This document shows, piece after piece, positions 1 through 7,556 of a stretch of 64,000 bases of DNA. Source of the DNA: an uncultured Lachnospiraceae bacterium (GTDB lineage: Bacteria > Bacillota > Clostridia > Lachnospirales > Lachnospiraceae); the NCBI GenBank assembly GCA_902776305.1, contig CACYPS010000003.1:124001-188000 (forward strand), written 5' to 3'. The position numbers were made by a program, and so were the translations under genes. The notes below the pieces were generated by a model, which was given only the letters and a program-made list of their open reading frames with translations, made no database searches and was not told the DNA's origin. Position 1 is the first letter of the stretch. The number at the start of each line of letters is the position of its first letter.

Positions 1-206
1 TTCCTCTTCGCGTATTCAAGCTGGTCCTCAACAGAAAGAACGGGAGATGCAAAATCTCCCGAACCGCCTTCTGAACAGAATGTACAGCCCCCGTATCCCA
101 GCCTGCCGTCCCGGTTCGGGCAGCTGCATCCGCTGGACAGGGAAAGTCTGTAGACCTTCGTCCCGTATCTTCTTTTCATTTCATCAGAAATTGTGCGAAT
201 CACCAT
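1..206 (-). CDS. Radical SAM protein, YhcC/TIGR01212-like (partial, runs off left edge)
   Basis: The frame is open from an ATG at 206 to the window edge, giving 68 codons. The N-terminus reads RRYGTKVYRLSLSSGCSCPN, then a glycine-rich stretch ending GGCTFCSEGG. C29, C41 and C44 form the long C-x11-C-x2-C spacing expected for the [4Fe-4S]/SAM cluster of this family; a CxxxCxxC protein would look different. The start lies 26 bases after the stop of the CNNM gene at 233, so it is probably the third gene of that minus-strand operon. The family is known as uncharacterised radical SAM proteins. The catalytic barrel is outside the window, so a specific function cannot be assigned. Confidence 0.8.
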   Translation of the reverse strand, partial: MVIRTISDEMKRRYGTKVYRLSLSSGCSCPNRDGRLGYGGCTFCSEGGSGDFASPVLSVEDQLEYAKR

Positions 207-232
207 AACATTTTCCGAAGATTTTTCTGACT

Positions 233-1495
233 TCAGCTCTTTTCCGTTCTGTCTACTTTGACCAGCACCCGCTCAACGCGTCTCTCTCCCATCTCTAGAA
301 CAGTCACCGTAAGACCGTCGTGCGTGAAGGTTTCACCTTCCTCCGGGAATCTTCCGAAGTTCTCGATCGTCCACCCTCCGACAGTCTTGCTCTCGCAGGA
401 GAACTCCTCTTCACGGATCCCGATGAACTCAAGGAAATCGGAGATCGCCATATCTCCGTCTATTTCATAGAGCCCATCGTTCCTCTTATGTATCTCATCT
501 TCCACGGTATCCGTTTCATCCCAGATTTCACCGACAACCTCTTCGAGTACATCTTCCATGGAAATAATACCCAGCGTACCACCGTATTCATCCACGACGA
601 TGCCAAGATGCTGTCTTGCTTCCCGAAATGCCGCCAGAACTTCGGGCAGTTTCATGGTCTTATAGATATAGCACGGCTCCATGAGCAGGGAACGTATATC
701 GATGTCTACGCCTTCCGTGAGAGCTTTCAGATATTTGTTCAAGTGCAGCACGCCGATAATATGATCTATATTCCCCTCATAGACCGGTATTCTCGTAAAA
801 TGCGACCGGCTGATGATGTCAAGGATCTCTTCCTGTGTGTCTTCAATATCGATTGCTGTCACATCCACCCTTGCGGTCATAGCCTGCCTTGCAGACGTAT
901 CGTGGAACTCAATGGCGGCCTGTACGAGCTCGCTCTCCTCCTCGTCGATGACGCTCTCATCTTCCGCTGTCTCAATAATGGAGGTGAGTTCCTCTTTCTT
1001 CTCTTCAGGATCTTCCTCTATCTCACCCTTCATAGGCAGAGTGATCAGATACACCAGCCCCACCACGATGAGAACGAGCGGCCTCAGAATAATCATCAGG
1101 AAACGTATCGGATATGCGTACTTCTTGGCATAAATATTCGCGCCTTTTTTGGATGTGATCTTCGGAATCGTTTCACCGAATATGATGACGGAAATCGTGA
1201 TCAGGACAGTGGCGATCCATGCATACTTATCTGTACCCGCTATGAGGATGACCGCTACCGAACCCAGCGACGAGCAGGCGATGTTGACCAGATTATTGCC
1301 GATCAGGATCGCCCCGAGCGCATCATCAAAGTGCTCGGCTATATAGAGAGCTACGCCGGCTTTCTTTGAGCCTTCCTCCTTCTCATTTTCAAGCCTCATA
1401 GTATTGCATGAGGAATAGGACATTTCCGAACCGGAAAAGAATCCGGACAGGTAAATACACAAAATGATGCCGGCTATGACAAGATATGTAATCAT
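233..1495 (-). CDS. CNNM/HlyC-CorC family membrane protein with paired CBS domains
   Basis: Predicted 420-residue membrane protein. It has four hydrophobic segments in the first ~150 residues, the first carrying the DUF21/CNNM signature SGFFSGSEMSYSS. A paired CBS region follows at about 195-325, with TARVDVTAIDIEDTQEEIL and FTRIPVYEGNIDHIIGVLH. A CorC/HlyC C-terminal domain (about 335-415, GGWTIENFGRFPEEGETF) ends the protein. Family members are linked to Mg2+ or Co2+ efflux; the older 'hemolysin' label is not informative. The ATG overlaps the stop of the upstream paralogue by four bases (ATGA) and has a GGAGGTGACG ribosome site, so the two are translationally coupled. They may form a heterodimer, which is inference. 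Confidence 0.88.
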   Translation of the reverse strand: MITYLVIAGIILCIYLSGFFSGSEMSYSSCNTMRLENEKEEGSKKAGVALYIAEHFDDALGAILIGNNLVNIACSSLGSVAVILIAGTDKYAWIATVLITISVIIFGETIPKITSKKGANIYAKKYAYPIRFLMIILRPLVLIVVGLVYLITLPMKGEIEEDPEEKKEELTSIIETAEDESVIDEEESELVQAAIEFHDTSARQAMTARVDVTAIDIEDTQEEILDIISRSHFTRIPVYEGNIDHIIGVLHLNKYLKALTEGVDIDIRSLLMEPCYIYKTMKLPEVLAAFREARQHLGIVVDEYGGTLGIISMEDVLEEVVGEIWDETDTVEDEIHKRNDGLYEIDGDMAISDFLEFIGIREEEFSCESKTVGGWTIENFGRFPEEGETFTHDGLTVTVLEMGERRVERVLVKVDRTEKS

Positions 1496-3015
1496 GTCTC
1501 GTCACCTCCCCTCCTTCGATGGGTCTTCTCCGTCGATTCGGATTCCCCGTCTTCGTCCGATGAATTGTCCTGAGAAAGTCTTTCCCGGATATGCTCGGCG
1601 AATTTTCCCGCATGCGTAATTCCGGTAAACGCATCCGTCTGACCATCCTTTTCCTCATGTGCGCTTTCATCCGGAGCGGGGGTAAGCATGACCTTGCGTA
1701 TGCGATTGTGATCCATTCTCGCAACATATACGCGGAGACCATGGTACTCAAAATGTTCTCTTGCTCTCGGGATCATTGAAAAATGCTCATACACCCACTC
1801 ACCGAGCCGCTTATTCGTCAGGCTCTCGTCATTTTCCGGATCTTTAAAGCCGATGGTGTCAAATGCATCCGCCACCGTCTCCTCCGCATCCACAAGATAG
1901 CTTCCGTTCTTCAGATAGACGTAAGGATTCTCCACCTCATCTTCCTCGTCCCAGATCTCGCCTACCAGCGACTCCACGATATCTTCCACCGTGACGATGC
2001 CGGCAGTACCGCCGAAGTGATCGGACACAATCGCAATATTCTGTTTTTGCGCGGACATCTGCGGCAGGATCTCGTCGACCTTGGCGCTCTCCGTGACATA
2101 GAACGGTTCGTCAAGAAGCTTTAATATGTTGACTTCCGAAACACCGTTATGCCCGTTTTTATGGCCGTCGCCGCTGCCGTTCTGCGAATACTCATCAGCA
2201 TTCTTTGAGGCAGACTCTCTGGCGTATGCAGAGGCTCCTATATAAGCACGCAGATATCTTCTTATTCTGAGGATACCGATAATATTATCAATGTTTCCCT
2301 CATAGACCGGGAGCCGGCTGTGATTTGTGCTCCGAACGGTCTCCAGAATCTTTTCGGGATCATCGTTGATATCGATTCCCATGACATCAACACGCGGCGT
2401 CAGGATACTCTCCACCGTCACATCATTAAATTCCAGCGCGGAGGAGATCAGTTCCCCGTGCTCTTCATCAAGACTGCCGGATTCGGTCATGTCGTCAATA
2501 ATGTCATGAATTTCATCCTCCGTAACAGATATTTCAGGATCGCCTTTTGTCATCTTACTGGCAAAGTTTCCGATGGCAGCCAGAATAGCCGTTCCCGGAG
2601 TCAGGATCTTAATGAACACACTAAGCGGCCCTATGCACCATAGAGCCAGTTTATTACTATATTTTTTCGCTATACTCTTTGGAAGCATTTCGCCAAAAAA
2701 GAAGACTACAAGCGACGTCAGGATCGTACTGACCGTAACGGCGGAAAGTCCCCACCGTCTGGTCACTGCGACGGTGACGAGAGATGCAGTCGCGAGATGC
2801 GCGATATTTGTCAAAATCAGAATCGCACTGATCGTGCGGTCAAAATGGTCCAGAGCATCGAGGACCTTCACGGCTTTTTTATTGCCGTGCTCGGCAAGTG
2901 TTTTCATCTTCACTTTCGATGCCGATGCGAGTGCCGTCTCACAGACAGCAATATAATCCGCGAACAGGATGAGGAGCGCGGATATGAGCCAGGGTGTAAG
3001 CCCCCCTTCGTCCAT
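1492..3015 (-). CDS. CNNM/HlyC-CorC family membrane protein, larger paralogue
   Basis: 507 residues with the same order as its downstream neighbour: four hydrophobic segments, the DUF21 signature in degenerate form (FADYIAVCETALASASKVK), a CBS pair (TPRVDVMGIDINDD, HSRLPVYEGNIDNIIGILR) and a CorC/HlyC C-terminal domain. It differs in two ways. A hydrophilic Asn/Gly/His-rich insert of about 35 residues (around 265-300) lies between the CBS motifs, and an acidic Ser/Glu-rich tail follows the CorC domain. The start ATG at 3015 is preceded by AAGGAGGAATTGACAATTC. It is the first gene of the pair and probably of a three-gene operon. The insert could alter ligand gating or be a disordered linker; the sequence does not decide. 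Confidence 0.88.
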   Translation of the reverse strand: MDEGGLTPWLISALLILFADYIAVCETALASASKVKMKTLAEHGNKKAVKVLDALDHFDRTISAILILTNIAHLATASLVTVAVTRRWGLSAVTVSTILTSLVVFFFGEMLPKSIAKKYSNKLALWCIGPLSVFIKILTPGTAILAAIGNFASKMTKGDPEISVTEDEIHDIIDDMTESGSLDEEHGELISSALEFNDVTVESILTPRVDVMGIDINDDPEKILETVRSTNHSRLPVYEGNIDNIIGILRIRRYLRAYIGASAYARESASKNADEYSQNGSGDGHKNGHNGVSEVNILKLLDEPFYVTESAKVDEILPQMSAQKQNIAIVSDHFGGTAGIVTVEDIVESLVGEIWDEEDEVENPYVYLKNGSYLVDAEETVADAFDTIGFKDPENDESLTNKRLGEWVYEHFSMIPRAREHFEYHGLRVYVARMDHNRIRKVMLTPAPDESAHEEKDGQTDAFTGITHAGKFAEHIRERLSQDNSSDEDGESESTEKTHRRRGGDET

Positions 3016-3157
3016 GAATTGTCAATTCCTCCTTATCATTGTACAAAATAAAGTTTAGGGGAATGGTACCGAAAAGTCAAGGTGCTGTTGACCTCCGGCG
3101 GGAACTGCTGCTTCCGCAACAGGTACCGCAAAAAATGCAGTGCCGGGAAAGCACTTC

Positions 3158-3730
3158 CTACACTCCGGCAAAACGGAATATCACACCAAGCACCGCTGAA
3201 ATCCCGAGAAAAACCACCGGATGCCATTTCAGCTTTTTCATAGCGAAAAACAGGGCAACTGCGAGAATGATCTGCGGAACATTGAAGAATCCCGCAATGT
3301 CGTGTTCTTCCGTCAGGGCTGTTATATTGATCAAAGCTACTCTCACCACGTTGATGCCCGCGGCCGAAATCATCGCAATCGATGCGGGACGGAGTCCGTA
3401 AAACGCCTTGTCCACATATGTGTTGGTCCGGAATTTCTCAAGAAAACGTGATATCAGCAAAATGATAATGACACTGGGACAGGCGAGCCCTATCGTGGCA
3501 AATATCCCTCCGAAGAGACCTCCGGTCATATATCCCGCATACGTAGACATATTGATTCCGATAGCACCCGGCGTGCATTCCGAGATGGCAATCATATCTG
3601 CGATATCAGCGTGGGTGAACCAGTGCGTATTATTGGACATTTCATAGAGGAACGGCAGGGTGGCCAGACCTCCTCCGACGGAAAAGAGACCCGTCTTGAA
3701 AAAGTTCCAGAAAAGCTGAAGATAAATCAT
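3158..3730 (-). CDS. Chromate transporter family protein, short CHR subunit (second of pair)
   Basis: 190 residues, almost entirely hydrophobic, with the CHR-domain opening FWNFFKTGLFSVGGGLATLP and the internal block SECTPGAIGINMSTYAGY. Full-length ChrA proteins carry two CHR domains in one chain. Here each domain is its own gene, the 'short-chain' form in which two subunits of opposite topology pair. Its ATG overlaps the stop of the upstream CHR gene by four bases (ATGA), after a GGGGGT ribosome site, which supports co-synthesis of a heterodimer. Family proteins export chromate by chromate/sulfate exchange. In an anaerobe the physiological anion may be different, so substrate is uncertain. 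Confidence 0.85.
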   Translation of the reverse strand: MIYLQLFWNFFKTGLFSVGGGLATLPFLYEMSNNTHWFTHADIADMIAISECTPGAIGINMSTYAGYMTGGLFGGIFATIGLACPSVIIILLISRFLEKFRTNTYVDKAFYGLRPASIAMISAAGINVVRVALINITALTEEHDIAGFFNVPQIILAVALFFAMKKLKWHPVVFLGISAVLGVIFRFAGV

Positions 3731-4281
3731 GATTTTTTACCCCCTTTTCCGAAAAAAATGCCGAACACGCCTGCCGCGATGACCATAGCAAATGCCGGGA
3801 TAGAGACGGGGAGCAGAGATGAGAAGACCATAAGTAAGAAAATGATCAGATAAAGCAGCAATGTCGTCACATCCACTACCGACTTCTTCCAAAGCTTCAG
3901 TACAGCCTGCAATATGAGCACACACACGCAGACCCGGATACCTGCAAAAGCATTTTTCACGACCGGAAGATCTGCGAAATTGGTCAGGAACATGGCGATG
4001 ATCAGTATGATTACGATCGGACAGGTGAGGAAACCGAGCGTTGCAATGATACCGCCGGCGACTCCTTTCCTTTTGTTGCCTATGAATGTGGCTACATTAA
4101 GGGCAATGAGTCCGGGAGTACACTGCCCGATGGCGAAGTAATCCATCAGCTCGTCAACAGTGACCCAGCCGCGCGTATCCGCGAGATCGCGCTCGAGAAG
4201 AGGCAGCATAGCGTAACCGCCGCCAAAGTTAACGAGACCGATGCGCAAAAAAGCAAGGTATAAGTCTATCAGTTCTTTCAT
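3727..4281 (-). CDS. Chromate transporter family protein, short CHR subunit (first of pair)
   Basis: About 184 residues with a single CHR domain: FLRIGLVNFGGGYAMLPLL near the N-terminus and GQCTPGLIALNVATFIGNK in the middle, plus about five hydrophobic segments. I start it at the ATG at 4281, giving MKELIDLYLAF as in relatives. A second ATG at 4290 lies only two bases from the AGGA element, and the frame can also be opened at a TTG at 4311, so the exact start is uncertain. It is followed with a four-base overlap by the second CHR gene. The intact conserved motifs argue that this is a genuine two-gene transporter and not a broken full-length chrA. Confidence 0.83.
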   Translation of the reverse strand: MKELIDLYLAFLRIGLVNFGGGYAMLPLLERDLADTRGWVTVDELMDYFAIGQCTPGLIALNVATFIGNKRKGVAGGIIATLGFLTCPIVIILIIAMFLTNFADLPVVKNAFAGIRVCVCVLILQAVLKLWKKSVVDVTTLLLYLIIFLLMVFSSLLPVSIPAFAMVIAAGVFGIFFGKGGKKS

Positions 4282-4356
4282 TTTGTGCATATTCCTTTCC
4301 GCTGCAGACAAGTCAGACCGGACCTGCTGTTCATTCTTCAGTATGAGACATACCTG

Positions 4357-4362
4357 ATTATA
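4357..4362 (-). promoter_or_regulatory. Extended -10 element for the chromate transporter pair
   Basis: On the minus strand the sequence is TGTTATAAT, a TGn-extended perfect -10 hexamer about 70 bases upstream of the first CHR gene. No good -35 is visible, which is usual for extended -10 promoters. It overlaps the terminator of the XRE gene. Confidence 0.5.
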
Positions 4363-4365
4363 ACA

Positions 4366-4414
4366 TAAAAAAATACTGCAATCCGAAAGACTTGTCCCTC
4401 GGACGCAGTATTTT
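4366..4414 (-). terminator. Intrinsic terminator of the XRE gene
   Basis: Read on the minus strand, AAAATACTGC and GCAGTATTTT form the arms, with an inner TCCGA/TCGGA pairing, followed by a T-rich tract. It begins eight bases after the stop of the XRE gene. Confidence 0.75.
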
Positions 4415-4421
4415 AAGCTCT

Positions 4422-5462
4422 TCAGATCTCCTCGCCTGCCCAGGCAAGCAGCTCCTCGCCCTTTTCTGTCATCTTCAGATAGTAGCGATACTTCTCGCGG
4501 AAGCTCTCCGGTTTCCTGCTGTACAGATCCGGATGCTCATTGTATGCATCTACATCTTTCCTGTTCTGTTCCTTCTTCTGTACGTAATCCTCGTCATCAA
4601 ATTCTCTCTTCTCAATTACCATCGTGCCGAGTGCGTCACTGCGTCCGAATGTAGCTCCGTCCCGTGACGGCACACCGAGATATGCCCTGACCTCATCCGG
4701 GACATCTTTGTCGTAACCGGCAGAAGTCCTGATCAGGCCATACGCGACGCTCTTCTCCTCATCACAGAGCAGATATACCTCGCCGTCGTTCTCGCGAAGC
4801 GTGCGAAGGACCTCGAGCGTCTGGTCAATATTGAAGTGTCTGCGCTTCCTGTCGTAATCGGAGAGATCCTCGGAAGCATAATTCAACCTGTTAATGTAAT
4901 CGCAGATGTCTGTCTTCGGAAGTGTCCTGATATCGAACAGCTTTCTCGGATTTCTGACGATGGCATCCTTGACCTCTTTGATCTCGAGGCCTTTCAGGAC
5001 CTCCCTGAGTTTGTCGACCATGGCAAGAACCTCGAACGCACCGGTCTTTCCTACATAATCGTACGGAAGGCGCTCAATTCTGAAGAGATCAAAATCATTA
5101 TTCTCGATTGAATTATATCTCCTGCCGTAGGAATAGATGTAAAGCAGACCGAAGAGTTCCTGAAGTTCCTTTGTGAAATGCTTCTCCGCGATCTTCTCCA
5201 TGAAGGAATCCGGGAAAAGAAAATCCGGGAAATTGGATTCCACTGTCTTCTCTCCTTCATCCTCAAGCATGCTGACCGCCAGCTCATCGCAGCCTGTTTC
5301 ATATACTTCCGCGATTTTTCTCACATTGGACATGCTGGGCTTGTTGACGCCGCTCTCCCAATTCTGCAGAGAAGTCACGGATACGCCGATTTGTTCCGCT
5401 GCGGCTTCCTGGGTGAGTCCGACATTGTTCCTGAGACTCTTCAACTTTTCTGTAAACTTCAT
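4422..5462 (-). CDS. XRE-family transcriptional regulator with a large uncharacterised C-terminal domain
   Basis: 346 residues. Residues 1-60 are a classic Cro/C1 helix-turn-helix (LRNNVGLTQEAAAEQIGVS followed by VTSLQNWESGVNKPSMSNV). The remaining ~285 residues match nothing I recognise: a charged, mostly helical region with LYIYSYGRRYNSIEN and a C-terminal wHTH-like end (KYRYYLKMTEKGEELLAWAG). The start has a GGAGGTAGAAG ribosome site. The gene is monocistronic, with its own terminator, and its neighbours are not obviously related to it. XRE proteins with long C-terminal domains usually sense a ligand or partner, but none can be named here. It is probably a DNA-binding cytoplasmic regulator. 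Confidence 0.85.
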   Translation of the reverse strand: MKFTEKLKSLRNNVGLTQEAAAEQIGVSVTSLQNWESGVNKPSMSNVRKIAEVYETGCDELAVSMLEDEGEKTVESNFPDFLFPDSFMEKIAEKHFTKELQELFGLLYIYSYGRRYNSIENNDFDLFRIERLPYDYVGKTGAFEVLAMVDKLREVLKGLEIKEVKDAIVRNPRKLFDIRTLPKTDICDYINRLNYASEDLSDYDRKRRHFNIDQTLEVLRTLRENDGEVYLLCDEEKSVAYGLIRTSAGYDKDVPDEVRAYLGVPSRDGATFGRSDALGTMVIEKREFDDEDYVQKKEQNRKDVDAYNEHPDLYSRKPESFREKYRYYLKMTEKGEELLAWAGEEI

Positions 5463-5987
5463 CTTCTACCTCCGTGAAGTCCGTTTTCGTACCGTCCATC
5501 TGTTTTCTGACCACTTGCATCGTCAATGGGAATTTCCGCAGGGCGAACATTAGGGGATTTTCAGAACCCTTGCGGATTTTCTCATATCAGGTCCCGCCTC
5601 ATACCAAAAGAATACTGATGCGGGCTTCTCGTTACAACCAAGACGCAAGCAATTTTTTAGCAATTTTTCTTCATTTTTACCAAGTTGTTCTTTGTAACAG
5701 CACCAAGTTTACCTTTGTTTTTTGTCCATTTTGTGTCCAAAATAGAATGAAATAATAAAAATCTGTCAATTTCAGTTTGAAAATGAAATAAAAGTTTGAG
5801 TAAAATGACTAAATCGTCCGGTATCTAAAAAAATACAAGAGTTTCCCACATTATTTGTTATAATAGTTCTGCAAAAAAATAGTTACCTTTGAAATGCCCG
5901 GTTTCATACTGCAAGGATGCAGAAAGGAATCGGGAATTTGTTGTGCCAATTGTATCACCAGTGCTTCAGCGCGGAAACGGAGAGTGT
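5463..5987. other. Intergenic region between XRE and purF-like genes
   Basis: 525 bases without a credible gene and AT-rich in the middle. It holds the divergent promoter region: a TGTTATAAT extended -10 for the plus-strand gene (hexamer at 5859-5864) and a 120-base transcribed leader. The leader can fold with CCCG (5897-5900) against CGGG (5931-5934) and an inner CTGC/GCAG (5909-5912/5919-5922). I do not recognise a known riboswitch in it. Confidence 0.55.
5859..5864 (+). promoter_or_regulatory. Extended -10 promoter for the purF-like gene
   Basis: TGTTATAAT, a TGn-extended consensus -10, 123 bases upstream of the chosen start codon. No convincing -35 hexamer is visible at 16-18 bases upstream. 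Confidence 0.55.
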
Positions 5988-7403
5988 ATGGGAGGTTTTT
6001 TTGCTTCAGCTTTAAAAGATGATTGTGTCTTTGACCTTTTCTTCGGAACAGATTACCATTCACACCTTGGAACCAGAAGAGCCGGCATGGTCGTATTCGG
6101 AAAGGAAGGCTTCAACAGAGCCATCCATAATATCGAAAACAGCCCGTTCCGAACCAAATTCGAGAGAGATGTCAATGAGATGAACGGCTACATGGGCATC
6201 GGCTGTATTTCAGACTATGAGCCTCAGCCGCTTGTCGTTCGCTCACATCACGGAACGTATGCCATAACGACAGTAGGTCGAATCAATAACATCGACAAAC
6301 TTGCAGAAAAAATCCTCAAATTGCAGGGGACACAGTTTCAGGAGATGCGGGGAGGCATCATCAACGCAACTGAGCTCGTGGCTACCCTGATCAATCAGAA
6401 AGATAATTTTGTAGACGGGATCAGATTCGCCCAGGAAACCATCGACGGTTCCATGACGATCCTGCTCCTGACTCCGAAAGGTATATACTGTGCAAGGGAC
6501 CGTCTCGGAAGGACCCCTCTTGTGATCGGTAAGAAGGAGGAAGGATTCTGTGCAAGCTTTGAGGCTTTTGCCTACCTGAATCTCGGTTACAGCGACTTTA
6601 AGGAACTCGGACCGGGCGAAATCTGCGTTATGACGCCGGACGGTGTGACCACCCTTGTCTCACCCGGAAAGAAGATGCGCATCTGCACATTCCTCTGGGT
6701 CTACTACGGATACCCGGCATCAAGCTACGAAGGTGTCTCTGTCGAAGGAATGCGTGTCCGCTGCGGCAGTTACCTTGCAAAGCGGGACAAAATGACCAGA
6801 GACGAGATCGACGCTGTTGCAGGTGTTCCGGACTCAGGAACTGCCCATGCGGTAGGTTACGCCAATGAATCCGGCGTCCCATTCTCTCGCCCGTTCATCA
6901 AGTACACACCTACATGGCCCAGATCCTTCATGCCGACTATTCAGACAAAGCGTGATCTGATCGCTAAAATGAAGCTGATCCCTGTCCACGAACTGATCGA
7001 GAATCAGAGACTTCTGTTGATTGACGACTCGATCGTCCGCGGTACACAGCTGAGAGAGACGACGGAATTCCTCTATCGAAGCGGTGCTAAAGAAGTTCAT
7101 GTTCGTCCGGCCTGCCCGCCGATTCTCTTTGGGTGTAAGTATATTAGTTTCTCACGAGCTACTTCGGAGATGGAGCTGATTGCGAGAAGAGTTATCTGCC
7201 GGGAAGAGGGCGGCGATGTGGAACGCACGGTTCTGGATGATTATTCCAATCCGGACACGGATCGCTACAGAAGAATGCTTGAAGGAATCTGCAAAGAGAT
7301 GGGATTCACATCCCTTCGCTATAATCGTCTTGATGACATGCTCAAATCGGTAAGTATTCCGGTCGATAAGCTGTGCACATATTGCTGGAACGGTATAGAA
7401 TAA
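5988..7403 (+). CDS. purF: Amidophosphoribosyltransferase-like protein lacking the N-terminal catalytic cysteine
   Basis: About 471 residues with the PurF order: an Ntn/glutamine amidotransferase-type N-terminal half and a type I phosphoribosyltransferase C-terminal half. The PRPP loop LLLIDDSIVRGTQLRE is intact, as is GVPDSGTAHAVGYANESGVP. Candidate [4Fe-4S] ligands of Bacillus-type PurF are present (FGCKYISF, KLCTYCWNG). The start at 5988 is chosen for its ribosome site (GGAG five bases upstream) and the family-like MGGFF opening. PurF normally begins, after processing, with the nucleophile Cys (CGVFG or CGIVG). Here Met aligns with that Cys and the next residue is Gly, and the glutamine-binding HNGN-type motif reads HHGTYA. 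It may therefore use ammonia, or be a paralogue with another role. A Cys codon lies immediately before the chosen ATG (5985-5987), so a longer, processed form cannot be fully excluded. Confidence 0.8.
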   Translation: MGGFFASALKDDCVFDLFFGTDYHSHLGTRRAGMVVFGKEGFNRAIHNIENSPFRTKFERDVNEMNGYMGIGCISDYEPQPLVVRSHHGTYAITTVGRINNIDKLAEKILKLQGTQFQEMRGGIINATELVATLINQKDNFVDGIRFAQETIDGSMTILLLTPKGIYCARDRLGRTPLVIGKKEEGFCASFEAFAYLNLGYSDFKELGPGEICVMTPDGVTTLVSPGKKMRICTFLWVYYGYPASSYEGVSVEGMRVRCGSYLAKRDKMTRDEIDAVAGVPDSGTAHAVGYANESGVPFSRPFIKYTPTWPRSFMPTIQTKRDLIAKMKLIPVHELIENQRLLLIDDSIVRGTQLRETTEFLYRSGAKEVHVRPACPPILFGCKYISFSRATSEMELIARRVICREEGGDVERTVLDDYSNPDTDRYRRMLEGICKEMGFTSLRYNRLDDMLKSVSIPVDKLCTYCWNGIE

Positions 7404-7450
7404 CAAAGTCCGCAAGCGGACATAAACCCCCACCCCCTCAAGCATGAGGC

Positions 7451-7493
7451 TTTTGTCGTATAGGAAGTTCGAGGAATTTCTTATACGACAAAA
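7451..7493. repeat. Palindromic element TTTTGTCGTATA...TATACGACAAAA
   Basis: A near-perfect inverted repeat: TTTTGTCGTATA and TATACGACAAAA enclose a GGAAGTTC/GAGGAATTTC centre. It lies between convergent genes, directly before a second hairpin. It lacks a following T-run on either strand, so it looks more like a mobile or REP-type palindrome than a simple terminator. Confidence 0.55.
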
Positions 7494-7556
7494 AAGGATC
7501 GTCTCACAGCTCTCCTGCCACATATGCAGGCGCTGCCCGACGATCCTTATTTTTTT
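7494..7556 (+). terminator. Intrinsic terminator of the purF-like gene
   Basis: AAGGATCGTC (7494-7503) pairs with GACGATCCTT (7539-7548), with an inner CCTGC/GCAGG hairpin, and is followed by a T-run at 7551-7556. It overlaps the stop codon of the convergent glycosyltransferase gene. Confidence 0.75.

Noticed and set aside
320-1369. Open frame of 349 codons on the plus strand opposite the CNNM gene
   Set aside because: It is a shadow of the coding strand; no start signal or recognisable motif.
3158-4281. Frameshifted chrA pseudogene
   Set aside because: Each half has its own start, ribosome site and complete CHR motifs with a four-base ATGA overlap, the normal arrangement of short-chain CHR pairs.
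5865-5987. Purine, PRPP or ppGpp riboswitch in the leader of the purF-like gene
   Set aside because: A small CCCG/CGGG fold is possible but none of the conserved cores of these classes can be found.
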